Assembly: GCA_964034945.1 (NCBI GenBank)
Contig: OZ035963.1
Span: 1,860,001 to 1,924,000, forward strand
From: Chrysopilus asiliformis
Taxonomy: Eukaryota; Arthropoda; Insecta; Diptera; Rhagionidae
DNA length: 64,000 nucleotides
Reading direction: 5' to 3'
Shown: positions 22,346-34,302 of the stretch, piece by piece
Position numbering within the stretch: the stretch's first letter is position 1
Layout: each line of letters opens with the position of its first letter
Translations under genes and position numbers: made by a program
Notes under the pieces: generated by a model
Databases searched by the model: none
Seen by the model: only the letters and a program-made list of their open reading frames with translations
Told to the model about the DNA's origin: nothing

Positions 22346-22862
22346 CCTAGTCTAGCCAGAAATACTGATACAAAGGAAAACTAATGCCGAATAAGACTTT
22401 AGACCCGTTGGACTGTAGAGAGCATTATCTACCAAAAAGCCACCATAATATTGGATCCTTGAATAAAGATATTGAGCAACTTTCCAATAGATCAAGTGCA
22501 TGTTTTACAGCACTTTTGACTTGATCGTTAAGGCCTGTGTCCACATGGAAGTTTATTTGCAGAAGTCGCTTCTAGAAGAGATTTCTGGTGTCACAACTTC
22601 TGGAAGTTCACTTGCAGTTAGTGTTTCCACGGGAAAAACTTCCAGAAGTCTCTGCTAGAAGCGACTTCTGCCAATAAACTTCCATGTGGACACAGGCCTT
22701 TAGACGGCTGATGTTAAAGCAAATTGCGGTCATTTCGATTAATGTGTGATATAATTTGAGGTTATTGAGTTGCCCAATAAATAGACTTTTTTAAAAAAAA
22801 TATCAATACGTTCTCATTTGGCATCAATTTTCCCTAGTATCAGTATTTATGACTAGACTAGG
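22346..22862. mobile_element. TA MITE with CCTAGTCTAG ends, copy 1, nested
   Basis: The left end CCTAGTCTAGCCAGAAATAC and the right end GTATTTATGACTAGACTAGG are inverted repeats with TA at 22344-22345 and 22863-22864. The copy at 31433-31676 has the same ends. A younger TTA element sits inside at 22531-22699. The TA target suggests the Tc1/mariner group. Confidence 0.85.
22531..22699. mobile_element. PIF/Harbinger-type MITE nested in a TA MITE
   Basis: The left end AGGCCTGTGTCCACATGGAA and its reverse complement at the right enclose 169 bp, flanked by TTA (22528-22530 and 22700-22702). Inside the ends, GCAGAAGTCGCTTCTAGAAG is also mirrored. The related TA element at 31433-31676 carries the unoccupied site with a single TTA (complement of CATCGTTAGAGGGC), which confirms the duplication. 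Confidence 0.9.
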
Positions 22863-22864
22863 TA

Positions 22865-25222
22865 TACTTGTTAAATTTGAAGTATTTGGCAAAAAAACTT
22901 TGTTTTATTTTTATGTAGCGCTATTATCTACATATTCAAGGTATATAAATATAAAGGGAAAAACACACAACGAGAAAAATTCATCGGTTGGTCGGCAAGT
23001 TTCGGAAAATTCAAATCGAACTTTTCTCAATTTCAGATTGAATGTAAATTGAGTTCATTTATACAGCAGTACAGTCAAATAGAATTGCAGCAAAACTTTT
23101 CAATTATTATTTGTTGTTGGTAATTTGTGTGAATTTATATTTTTGTCCTCGGCATTAACTGGAAAATGTTTGAAAAGTCCTGGAAAAGTAATCAATAAAT
23201 TGGAGAACTAATTAAATCAAAAGTTTACGACCCGGAAACTCTGCCGTAATTAACAACCGTTAGTAACAATTGTGATTTATTTTAAATATGCATATAATAT
23301 TTATAATTATCATGCAAATAGTAAAGCATCCATGAAAGACATATATTTATTTCAAATTCTACGAATTTATGTTTGAATTTTTAGAAACGCGGCATAATTC
23401 AAAAATTCAAAAAATCCTTATAAACTCACGATAAAATTTTACCCTAACGTTTGAGTGCAAGAAATCGTTTCCTATTGTTTGGCTAAATTACTTTGGTGAA
23501 CCAATTTTCCACGGGTTTGCTTTTCTCATACAACTTTCATTAAAACAATAAACAAAAGTGTTTGGAATTTTGGCATCTAAATAAGAATTAAATTTTAAGA
23601 ACTTTACTTATATATTCAATTTAAAAATTAAAAACGGCTGTAAAATATAATTCCGGGATTGAAAAAATTTACTGACCTATCTATAATTTTAATTATAATA
23701 GAAGAGGTTTAGTAGAATTAAATACATTAAAGGAAACAGTATAGAAATGTTTGTTTTGGGGAAAATGACTAACTAAAACGCTTTTACCAACAAAATTTGT
23801 TACTTTTTTAAAATCCTATAAAGGAATTGATTTTATGATGTCTGAATAATTTATCATGAAGAGCAGAAATAAAACGTTTTATTCTAACAACGTTTTCGTA
23901 TTGTCGCGTTATACGATCTTAAACTTGCCAGGAAATGTTAACTTTAACATTCTTATCTGCATTGTGGTCTTTAGTCAAGTGAAATTGTTACAAGAAGAAC
24001 CACAGGACTATTAAATCGAATAAAACGCCAACAGATGTTTCGATATTTTCCACATAACAACAATCCTTGCTTCCGGCTAAAGTACCTCACAACAAAAACT
24101 TATCGGCAATGTTATCCTTATAGTGCTGTACTAAATGCACAAACCTCATATATCCTGATGGTGAGTACCGTGGCTAAAGGACGATGGTAAAGTTGCAAAC
24201 AAGGGGAGGCATTTTACGAATATAGCCTCGTTTCATATAGTTCTCATACGAGGACAGAGTATGAAAAGAGTGAAACGAGTCAGTGTGCATGTATTTTTAT
24301 TACGTGTAAGAAACTCCATGGCTAAGGAATGAGTTCCTAAGAGCTGAGTGTCCAACCGAGTAAAAGCAATAACCGGGGTAAAATTTGTAGTTGGTAGATT
24401 GCTTCTTAAAACTTAAGGGTTTCGGCCATTCATATGAATTTAGCGAATTTCACTTTGTTTCACTTTGGCTAGTTGCTCCATTAAATTCTGTAAACGACTA
24501 TTGTGACTACAAAGCACTTGATATTTTCATCATTGCTACAAATTGCCAAAAATTATGTACTCTAATATTGCATTTTGATATTTGAAGTGTTTGCTGGGCT
24601 GTTGTATTAATTTAGATATCAAAATTAATACTACATACATATACAAACCATTACGGATACAAAGTGTTATAGAAAATCGAGATTATCTCTTTATCTATGG
24701 ATTTTTCATATTAAAATAACAGGTCTCAAAACTTAGAAAATCTACTGCAAAATATGTGTTCAACAAAATCTTCGTGGAAATCGTGAAAATCACAGAACGT
24801 CACATGCTTGGTGCTCACATCTGTCGGGATAATTTGTTGATCTGCTTGTTTATGACCAGCGGCAGTATTCTGAAATCACGTTCATTTTACCACCTGTACA
24901 TGCCTAGTTTCTTTTTACAACTCATTTGGGGAATATCAGTTTGGGAGCGATTAGGAAAATCAGAGGTAAATACAAAATTTATTGTATGTACGCGAAATGT
25001 GCTAAACGAAATAAGTCTCCAATTTAGTTTATTTTCTGTATTTAACATATAAATTACGGCACTACAAATTCATTAATTTGTTCCACACATCGCAAAATGT
25101 CCGCGATGGATTTTTTTTCAGTCACAGTAAGTTGGTTAGTTTTTTGTTGCAAAATGTTGATCTTAGTATCAACTGATTTCTTCCGTCTTTTCACGAATAG
25201 TATTCGATTTATCGTTTTATTA
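22865..25222. other. Unassigned AT-rich DNA
   Basis: A small nested inverted repeat lies near 24227-24280 (CTCGTTTCA and TGAAACGAG, with CATAC/GTATG inside). A frame at 24756-25052 ends at a GTAAAT donor-like site, but its acceptor lacks a pyrimidine tract, so I do not call an exon. Confidence 0.45.
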
Positions 25223-25230
25223 CCTTACAT

Positions 25231-26063
25231 CAGCGTTTCTCAACCTTTCAGGATTGGCGGCCCAATTTTCAATCAAAATTGTCATCGCCCCCCCCCCCCC
25301 CCTGCATACAATAAAATATATACAATAATAACGTAATTTGAGTATTTTGGCGCTAAACCTACACTACTAACCTAATTTTAAACACAAATTACCAAGAAAA
25401 CAGTAATTTATTGACATTTGGCAACACCGATCCTCAGCGTTGACAAAACAAGAATCCGGTGCCTTTTTATTGGTCTTGCGTCATTTTTGCGGTTTCGCGA
25501 GAAGTTGTTTTAACCCTGAAATCACAATGAACGCGAAGCCGAAACGAAACTGGCGCACAAACTGTCACTTAAAAGTTTGGCTCCCACAAATTGTTTGAAG
25601 TGAGCACAGTGAACGTATAGAACGCAGCTACAACTTAACCGCAACGCAAAAGTTTGCAAACTTCTAACTTTGCCGCAGCAATTCTGCGTTGACAGTTCAT
25701 AAAGTGAGGTTGGAAAAATGTCGTTCGAGGAAAAATTGATAGCCTTAGTGCAATAACATACATATAACAAAGATAAAGACCAACAAAGCAAATTATCGCT
25801 TCAAAATTATCCATTTTTGTAATTTTTCCAAGTTTATACCACTTTATATTATGTCACTTGTACTACTTCACGAGCTGCCATTGTGCTCTGCCGCTAGAAT
25901 TTTGCACTGCGTGACAGGTCAGAGCGTTGTAGTTGCGTTGGTTTCGCGCTGGTTTCGCGTTCATTGTGCTCCAAGCGTAAGTTAATAAGTTAATTATTAA
26001 ATATTATGTCGAAATGTATTTTGTTTTGTATGTGGGTCGCGCCCCATAGGTTGAGAATCGCTG
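25231..26063. mobile_element. hAT-type (Charlie-like) non-autonomous element
   Basis: The ends CAGCGTTTCTCAACCT and AGGTTGAGAATCGCTG match the hAT/Charlie pattern CAG-GNTTCTCAACCT. They are flanked by a perfect 8-bp duplication, CCTTACAT, at 25223-25230 and 26064-26071. The interior holds a 15-base C run (25288-25302) and an internal inverted repeat (25523-25968). Clauses after the left end and before the right end resemble each other. No transposase frame remains. Confidence 0.92.
25523..25968. repeat. Internal inverted repeat within the hAT-type element
   Basis: CACAATGAACGCGAA at the left is mirrored by TTCGCGTTCATTGTG at the right. Repeated CGCGAAACC-like words follow. No target duplication is visible (AAAT against CTCC). 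It is either a nested MITE or part of the host element's own structure. Confidence 0.6.
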
Positions 26064-26389
26064 CCTTACATTAAAATATTACTGATTTTAAATATTTCTT
26101 ACTTTTTTTGAAATGTCGTCTACAAATCACCTTTAGTGAGCATAATTTATTGGAGTCAAAGGTTATTACGTCAACCTTAAAATCCTTACCACTTTTCACT
26201 TTGCGAAATGTTATATGGAGATGATTTTGAACACTTTACGGTGTTCGCTTGCTTATTCCGAAGATTATCGATATTTTTATTTCATTAAAATTATTTAACT
26301 ACAGATAATTACTAAAAATAAATTGCTTTTCATGAAATTTTTTTATCATAAACTTTTTAGGTTTCTCTGCGCTGAAATTGAGGTTTTTT

Positions 26390-27190
26390 TCGCCTAATTT
26401 TTATGTGTAAAACATAACAAAAGCTAAATTTGCCAATCTGGCAATTATTCAAAACCCGTATGGTGATATTCGTATCAAAATTCGAACAGTTGTACCAAAA
26501 TTCCACTTTGAAGTCAAATTTTCCAATAAGATTTTTTAAAATTTATTCCAATCGCATTTTGATGTATGGGAGTTTTATGTAGAAATCCTAAATAACTTTT
26601 GTTCTTGCACTTTTTTGATAAGATGCCCCGTTTTTGAGATATTTACAAAAATCGTTTTCGTTCGTATGGGGGGTACCCCCCTAATGGTCCATTTTTGCCC
26701 ATTAACGAACTTAGCCTCTCATTTTACGAAAAACGGATCTGTGCAAACTTTCAAGTCTCTAGCTCAATCCGTGCGCCCGCAATCCGCGCCACAGACAGAC
26801 AGACGGACAGACGGACAGACGGACAGATGGACGGACGGACAGACGGACGGACAGTCGGACGGACAGACGGACGGACAGACGGACGGACAGACGGACGGAC
26901 AGACGGACGGACAGACGGATGGACAGACGGACGGACAGACGGAGGGACGGACGGACAGACGGACAGACGGACAGACGGACAGACGGACAGACGGACAGAC
27001 GGACGGACAGACGGACGGACGGACAGACGGACGGACGGACAGACGGACGGACCCACATGCTAAATTCAATTTTTTCCATCATTCTAAACACACTGGTGTA
27101 ATTCATTTTTAGTGATGACGGGATCTTGACGTTACAAACGGTAAGGCAAAGTTAATATACCCTTTGGTTTCATCATACTGGTATAAAAAC
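26390..27190 (+). repeat. Family E dispersed repeat, fullest copy
   Basis: Order along the plus strand: the AATTGCC-GGCAATT palindromic block, a conserved region with ACTTTTGTTCTTG, and a GGGGGGTACCCCCC palindrome (about 26669-26682). Then come a TCAAGTCTCTAGCTCAATCC clause, the ACGG/ACAG tract, a CACACTGGTGTAATTCATTTT clause and the end AATATACCCTTTGGTTTCAT. The end can fold as ATACCC..GGGTAT around TGGT..ACCA in the better-preserved copy at 55916. Frames of Thr-Asp-Gly-Arg or Pro-Ser-Val-Arg across the tract are artefacts of the tetranucleotides. Confidence 0.85.
26797..27052. repeat. ACGG/ACAG microsatellite
   Basis: About 256 bp of ACGG and ACAG tetranucleotides are mixed in a mostly ACAGACGG and ACGGACGG order. 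It lies inside the family E repeat at the same place as the shorter tract in the copy at 55916-56600. Confidence 0.95.
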
Positions 27191-30100
27191 TGCGTGAATT
27201 ACTTTACGTAAAAAATCGGCATAATACTGCGAATTGCGAGTTACAAACCAAATAAATTAATAGAGTGAAAAAACACTTACATATATTTTTTTTGTGATTT
27301 GCAGCATATTTAAATTCTGAGTGTCAGGAACAAGCATAAAAAAATAATAACATTAAATACAGATTGCATGCATAATTGAACAAGCTTTTTTTTATGACCA
27401 ATTAAAATCCCTTTAAAATATGTTGTTACATGTCGATTGACTACGAAATTAAAATTTCCGCCGTTCAAATTCACAAAACGGTCAATTTTGTAAAGCCGAA
27501 TTAATCTTTTCTGAACTTAAAGAAGTATTTTTTTCAGGAAATTCCCTTCAAATTTAAATTCATTCATTTTGGTTTGTCAATTCGAGATTTATGATCGTAT
27601 AGAATGGAATTCTAAAGAATAAAATAAAATGGAATTTAACAAAAAAAATCAGATCATTTAGGAAAAACGACCCATTTTTATGTTGAAGTTGAAGTGAAAG
27701 GGCATAAAAGTTTCTATACGAAAACGAGAACTGTGTTTAAATAGCCTCTACAGCAAATAAAAATGTTTTATCCTTTTTTCATTAAAAAGTCACAAATCTT
27801 GGTCTTTCAATTCTCTCAACAGCACTTGACACTTTTCGCCACCAAAGAGTAACAATATAGCATATTCCTATGAACGAAAGGACCTTCTTAAAGATTGAAG
27901 CGAACGCGAACGTTAAGAAACGACAGCAACGTGCAAAGGCGGAAGACGACCTTCCTATTTTTTTTTCTTGAAAAAAAAAAACCAAAAGTGATTGTTAAAA
28001 TTCTTTACGAGCTTTTCTCTCGACAAAAATACTTTACCGGAAACCGAGATACAAGTTATGTATCAACACATATCGCAACATATAAATGTAAACAAGTTAC
28101 TAGACGAGTATATTAAATTAAATGGAAACCAAAGTATAACACAATAAAGAAAATACACGAAAATATACGCCTGGCTCTGTGCGAAAACACTACTTGAAAA
28201 TCGAAGGGTGAAAGTATCATTCAGCATTAACCACATTGTAGAGTTGTGCGTCCGTGAAATTTCTTTTTGGTGTCGTCGGCAAGTTGAAAGGGATGACATG
28301 TGTATACACAAGTTAACGAATGGCATAACTTTCCCACCAGGCATATAACTTTCAATTTCAAATTCAGAGATTCATTCGCCTTATTGAGTTGATCCTATCA
28401 AAATTTATAGACTTCTGGCTCGTTTCGTTTGCTATTTTAACGAAAAAGTATTACTGACATTTCATACTTTTGTCAAAATAAGACATGATGATATAAAACC
28501 TTGTTTGATGACAACACCGGTTTTTGTTGGCGGTGGCTTCTATTTTTAGCGTTTTCGGAATAAATTCTGTACGCAATTTTTATAAATAACAAAAATTATT
28601 CTTCTCGTTTGGGTTTACCACATCACCGATGGCCTGCAATACGCGTAATGGGGGTGACAATTGATAAATTAATCCTGTTACCAAAATGTTGAAATAACAA
28701 AAGTTCTAGCAACGCCATCCAACTCCAGCAAAACAGTTATAGAGCTTGTAAAAATTATGTTAAGTTGAGCTCCTTCGTGAGCAGCATTTTCTTTCACCTA
28801 TCACCAAATTCTTGCTTCCGTTTTCATCTCCTAGCAAAAATCTTCACATCATTCCAGCTGCTGGGGGATACCGCATTGGGTTGGGTTTCAACATCAGCTT
28901 TATGGTTTTTGATTCTTAAACTGTTGCTGTTTCTGAATTCGACCCAACCCCCATTTTCCAGACCGAGACCGAGCCAAATTTTAGCAAGATTGTTGGCCTG
29001 GCCTTGACTACTGGCTCTATATTGGGCGTCTCCGCGAAAACGACGTGATTAAAGATTTCGAGGTAACATCATCGCTTCAGACGCTGTCGATGTGGGTGTC
29101 TTTTTTCGACAGGCGTCTCGTCCTGTTTCCGAATCAATGGTTGTGGGCTCCTCTATCTACTTGGCACATATATACTCATTTGCGTAAGCATTAGTGCAGA
29201 ATCGAAAATTAAAAATTCGACATTGAACTTTGAAAAAAGGAATATGTTAAATATGAGTGATGTGATTTGGGCTAGAAGCTTTATATTGTTTAGCATACGT
29301 ACTTTCCGGGGAGGATGTTCCAGGAGCTATGCGCATGGACTCGGGGATCAGTTCCTTCCTCCACTTATACAAATACCTACCCTAAAAATCGAATTTGTGA
29401 CTGATGAAGGTGTTCTTGGTTTAAATATACTTCTGGTGCTTAACCATTACGTAGTCGGATATGAAAGGAAAATCCAAGTACATATACTCATAATTGGATC
29501 GGGTGACGATTCAAATTTCCAATACATATTCTATCAACAACAGAAGACATCTTAAGTTAGGATGTGATGTTTAAAGAGAACCTTTAAATGCGACATAAAT
29601 TCTTGCTACTCATCGGAAATCGCGATGGGAGTATTTCAAATACCCATATTGAAATTCACAAAGTTGAAGGCCAAAAAAATTCAAATATTTTTTTTAAACA
29701 CTGCCATTGACCACCCATACATGCTTTTATATTTCAAAACTCCAAAAAGTTTAAAAAAAAATTCACAAAAATCCGAGATTTTTTTTTAAACAATCAAAAA
29801 CAAGCCTTTGACTATTTTTGGACATTGTAAATCCGCATTAGTTCGTTTGAGTTTTTGATTAGGATATTTATATAGAATGATAAATTTATTTTAAATGAGA
29901 GTGGAAATCTTTATATTTACCTTAACATAATACATATATAATATGAAACGGAAAAACTGAAATTTAAACGTTCAATCCGATTTAATCGCATTTTCATTAG
30001 TAGCAAAGTAAATCAGTTGAAATATGGATTAAAGCCACAATTATGTTTTTGATGTTGCTGTACAAAGATTTTAGTTTAACAACATTGGATATTCGATGAA

Positions 30101-30565
30101 GTAGTAAATACATATAGGTTAGATTAAGTTACGTAGTTTCCAGTTGAAAAACCACTAAAACCATCACCAGCCATCAGTGCACGTTTACCATATTTTGAAT
30201 ATCCTTATAATCCTCTCAAATCTATTACCGCTACTGTAACCTCTGTGTGAGTGTGTGTAGATGTAGGCAAAGGTAGGAAAAAAATTCTCTGCATACTATC
30301 TGTGTACCAATTTGAAAATATAATCAGAGTGGTACCTACTATTTATATTCGGTATTTATTTTTAGAGTTATATGTATAAAATAAGTGTATGATGTACTGT
30401 GAGTTATGACTTATGTTATTTTGCAATAAATACCTGCATTTATGTTGCAATATGTCCCCGCAGAAGTTTAGAAAGGAAATCCACCCATATATCGCTCCAA
30501 ATCTAACTACTACAGAATCAAGCATTTTTTACGACCTGTCTTTACTATATTTTTGTGTATTGCAG
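27191..30565. other. Unassigned AT-rich DNA upstream of a candidate exon
   Basis: Several short frames on both strands (27782-27985, 28063-28344, 28765-29007, 29223-29555) have no domain and no convincing paired splice sites. No transposon ends were seen. It may be intron of the gene carrying the exon at 30566. Confidence 0.45.
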
Positions 30566-30743
30566 TTGATTTTGTTAGAACAGCACAGAGCGTATTATAT
30601 TAAAGCCCTGAACTTTAAGCCGCTTCAAGTTTTCGATGAACAAAGTTCTACTCGAACAGACCCCTCACATGAAGTACGGAAGGGACACATTGGTTACATG
30701 GATTTTATCCAAAATTTGCGAGAGTCACAAAAAAAATTTACTG
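30566..30743 (+). CDS. Candidate internal coding exon, unidentified protein
   Basis: This is a 178-base stretch bounded by the acceptor TTTTTGTGTATTGCAG ending at 30565 and the donor ACTG/GTAGGT at 30744. Read in phase 0 it is open throughout and encodes 59 residues plus one base. The peptide is hydrophilic and helix-prone, with ILLEQHRAYYIKALNFKPLQ near the start, VFDEQSS in the middle and YMDFIQNLRESQKKFTG at the end. The composition (charged, few repeats, no stop) is unlike neighbouring chance frames. I do not recognise the family. The frame is also open upstream to about 30413, so the acceptor rests on the pyrimidine tract and AG. No partner exon can be named with confidence. Of the host-gene candidates in the window this is the strongest. 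Confidence 0.6.
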
Positions 30744-31432
30744 GTAGGTTTTTGTGCTTTTAGTGCCCGATGACCACGTAACTTTTTGTTAGTCGATAGT
30801 TTCCTTTGACATCAAAACCACACTTCAACTCTATACATTTAAAAGTTGAATATTAAAAATATATTGGAACAAAAAAATTTTTAAATTTAAAAAAAAATTA
30901 CTCGTATTTAGATTAATAATACGTTTGAAAAGTTGCAGGTATTTACATAATAAACATTGCAAAAAAAATAGGGTCGGGTAGGGTGAAGTGGTCCGTAGGG
31001 AGAAGTGGTCCACCACCATTTTTTTAGTAATAGTGACATTAGAACAGAATATGCAACTCTCAATATGGTAGGGTAACTGACCCTAATAATTAAATTTTCC
31101 ACTATATGCTCTCCACAGTTTTTATTGTGCGTTAAAATTGCGAAATGATAAGAATGTCGTATCTGGCTTAAAAATTTTTGTCAGAAATCACTCAAAAAAT
31201 CAGAAATCACTTTCTTACCAACTTGGAGAAATATCTGATGTGATCAACACATGGCTTACTTCTACTAGATATTTATACATTAGTCCGACAAACATATTAG
31301 GTCATATAAAAACTTTTCAAAATTCCAAATATCCCGAGAGGGATAAAAGATATCGATTTAAGGTAAAAGGCAAAGTGGAGAATTTCATTATTTTGCAAGA
31401 AATTTATCAAAATCAATTTTTTTTTACATATA
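30744..31432. other. Unassigned DNA
   Basis: An AGTGGTCCGTAGGGAGAAGTGGTCC imperfect direct repeat occurs near 30987-31013. The stretch at 31084-31437 contains GATATCGATTTAAGGTAAAAGG, resembling family F, so a degraded F piece may lie here. Confidence 0.45.
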
Positions 31433-31676
31433 CCTAGTCTAGTCATAAATGCTGATACAAAAAAAAATGATGCTAAATGAAAACAAATTGATGTTTTTCA
31501 AAACTTTTTTTTTTCATTTATTGGGCCACACAATAGCCACAAATCATAGAAAACATTTAACACAAGCCCTCTAACGATGGAGTCAACAGGACTGCAAAAT
31601 ACGGGCTCGATCAATTGGAAAGTTGTCCAATGTATTTTATAAACAACCCTTAAACAGTATTTATGACTAGACTAGG
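31433..31676. mobile_element. TA MITE with CCTAGTCTAG ends, copy 2
   Basis: The left end CCTAGTCTAGTCATAAATGC and the right end CAGTATTTATGACTAGACTAGG match the copy at 22346-22862 but in reverse internal orientation. A TA precedes the left end (31431-31432); the right flank is TT, so the duplication has decayed. It contains the empty site for the 22531 insertion. Confidence 0.82.
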
Positions 31677-31744
31677 TTATATACGAAATAAAGATAATGA
31701 ATAGTGGTAAAAGCTAAGTAGTATGCATTAGTAGTGTGCATTTC

Positions 31745-32470
31745 CATTTTCGTCATTTTATCCGATTTTTTAAAGCCGTTTTTTCGAGATATTCCCCAAT
31801 TTTTGGCCATTTTTTTTTAAATAACTGTGCATCACGAGTTTTAATAAAATATAAAACTGTGTTTCTTCAATTTCTGTTATACACCAAACTATGAGAAAAC
31901 GCTTAGTTTCGGAGTAAATCTGGAAACACGATTTCCGATACGATCTGTCTGATTCTGTGATCTGGGCACCAATCATGTAACGCGACCCAGACACGAAATT
32001 GCGTCTTTCATTATGAAAAGCAATCGTGTATGGCGACGCGTCGCTGCATATTAGCGACGCGTCTTTTCGCTTAGCGACACAGTTCGAGGCGTCGCTCAGT
32101 GTCATTCCGTCTGTCATTTCACAATGGAGGAACCAAATTAAATAAAAGTTTTTGTATTTAAATTATTATTTCAGACATTTAAGAATTTTTTTTAGTGTCG
32201 CGATACAAGATTAGAAAAACGTGTCGCGTCGATATCACCGTCTCAGCTCAAAGACGGAGACCTGTCGCGATACATGATTGATACCCTGATATGCTTGCAA
32301 AATTTCATGGCTCTGGCTGAGTTTTAGAGAAATCTTGTACACAGACTGTTTGGTAGATAGACGCAAATTTTTATGAAATGACCCTAATCGACCCTGAAAT
32401 GCTCGAAAAATGTTTATTTTAGGCAAAACTAAGGGTTCGGAAATGTTTCATGAATACAATACTTTGTAAA
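31745..32470 (+). repeat. Family F dispersed repeat, copy 2, interrupted
   Basis: The 5' side has CGATTTTTTAAAGCCG. The 3' side has AAAATTTCATGGCTCTGG, GAGAAATCTTGTACACAGAC and a tail TTCATGAATACAATACTTTGT. The two sides are separated by the foldback element at about 31962-32288. Confidence 0.7.
31962..32288. mobile_element. GGGCACCAATCATGTA-ended element
   Basis: The left end has GGGCACCAATCATGTAACGCGAC and the right end GTCGCGATACATGATTGATACCC, which are imperfect inverted repeats. Internal GCGACGCGTCG-type boxes recur. The ends match those of the foldback element at 46573-46809. No target duplication is clear, and the last few bases (CCCTG) may belong to the host F repeat. Confidence 0.65.
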
Positions 32471-32767
32471 AAGGTATCTTTTAGGAGTCTCAAATCTTAC
32501 TTTTAAAATGTTGATATTAGATTCGTCAAATTTTGACATCAGTGACCTCAAAAATCTCCTAAGGCTCGAAAAAATATATTCATGCGGTATTTTCTCACGA
32601 CATTAACGAATTTTCCCGAAGATGGGACCTATCTTATTAGTAGATGGAAAAGTAAATCGCGACATTTTAGAATTTGGTGCTAACATATAAAGCCATAGCT
32701 TTCGCTTTAAAAAGAACTTTTGAAAGTTCAGCAGAACTACATAATACAGCACGTATGGTTATACATA

Positions 32768-32828
32768 TGACGTATTTTATAAACAGCCCCTATAACTTTT
32801 GTTTAGAGGCTGTTTATAAAGTATGTCA
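32768..32828. repeat. Hairpin with 21-bp stem
   Basis: TGACGTATTTTATAAACAGCC and GGCTGTTTATAAAGTATGTCA pair along all 21 positions if two G-U wobbles are allowed, around a 19-base loop. The flanks do not extend the stem, which is short for a microRNA precursor. Confidence 0.6.
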
Positions 32829-33599
32829 CGATAATTTTCGGACTTTTGATTCCTATATTTTTATTTTGCAGTAATCTTATTTCAAATCTAAACTAAATTA
32901 CAGACAAAATTCCGATTTTATAGTCTAAAAGAAATTTATTTTCAATCTTAAAGAAACAGACCCATCCATCATGTAGAATTTTAGTGATTATCTTGTGGTT
33001 GTTTTTTTTTATTCTTGTTGCCGATGCTGATGATTATGAGTACTTTGTTGTATTTCTATAGTATTAGAATAGCAGAATAGCATAGATAAATCTAAAAACG
33101 GACAAGTCACGCATACAGAATGCGAGTGAAAAAATATCCATCGTTTATGCGACAACCTATCCCATCACCTATATACAATTTCGTCTTATTCGCAGATTTT
33201 CGTGTGTTTCTCAAATCTATACTTACACACTCAGAACATAATGGAAAATGTGTTGTTCCTTTTTTGTTGCATACAGGACTTTTTTTTTTAACAGTGTCAT
33301 AGTATAGACGACCCAAAAAAAATATCTGGGTGTCAGAAGGTTGTCACAATGCTGTAACCTTTTGTGTTATCCTTTTTGTCGTTGCTGGAATCGGGATTGG
33401 GAATTCGAAAAGAATACCACGGTAGAGTCGAGAGGGCAGATGAGTGCGTCGGTTGTTGGGCCACTATGGCTCCAAATAACCAAAGGCCTAGAAGATACTG
33501 AAATTCCTGTTCCTGCCATCCAGCCATTGTTGCCACTTCCCGATCCCTTAACATAACTATCTCTTCTGGAGGAAATTTTGCGTATACTTTTTGATGAAT

Positions 33600-33669
33600 A
33601 GAGTAGAGAAGAGGAGAGGAGAAGATAGGGATGGAGGGGGGGGGGGGGTGGAGACAGGAGGGGAGAAGT
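33600..33669. repeat. Purine-only tract with poly-G run
   Basis: The plus strand is almost entirely A and G over about 70 bases, with a run of G near 33638-33650. Such tracts can form triplex or quadruplex structures. Confidence 0.75.
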
Positions 33670-34302
33670 CATAAAAATAGATCGCAAAGTTTCATACAAA
33701 CAGACATATAAATAAGCAGGCATATGTCAAAGACTTTTGCTGTTTTCTCTTTATAAATATAACATTCGAATCTCTATATTTTTCTCGATACATTTATGAA
33801 CCTAGAATACGTATATTGAATCTTGTTACATATCCTTTACGATACACATATAATGTATATATAGAGACTTAGTTGAAAAAAAAATGTGTCTAAAATGTAT
33901 CTACACATATATTTATGTTAATGTGCAACTTTATGGCAGCTTGCAAGAGTTGAATGATTTATGACAACGCGAAATTATATTCCATAAATTGACAACAAAA
34001 ATACGTGATGCGAAAAGCATTGCAAGTACTAAAATCTATCGAGTAGAATCTATGCATGAAAACGTTGCGTATTTTCGGACACATTGGTCGCCTAATTGCA
34101 TAAGCTCCGCAATAGCATGGAACGCAGAAATATCGAAGTACAGAAGACGTATGTGTTTAATGGATAGTTCACTTAAGAGTATTGATATTTCTATCCACCA
34201 ACATTACACCAGTAATTTAACTGCGTTATCTAGAATTAAAACTAGATCAAATAAGCTAATTATAGGCCAAAGTCACCGAAACAGGTCTCCTAATTAAAAA
34301 TA

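Larger units (their letters stand above)
32471..34302. other. Unassigned DNA with a hairpin and a purine tract
   Basis: Contents are a 61-base hairpin (32768-32828) and a purine tract (33600-33669), listed separately. Short overlapping frames around 33107-33723 have no domain. A frame at 33989-34297 is also unsupported. Confidence 0.45.

Noticed and set aside
24787..24965. Exon candidate ending at the GTAAAT near 24966, phase-compatible with both the 9998 and 30566 exons
   Set aside because: The acceptor AAAATCACAG lacks a pyrimidine tract and the peptide looks random; phase match alone is weak.
26615..27112. Long overlapping frames on both strands of Thr-Asp-Gly-Arg and Pro-Ser-Val-Arg repeats
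   Set aside because: They translate the ACGG/ACAG microsatellite of family E; every frame without a stop in the tetranucleotide stays open.
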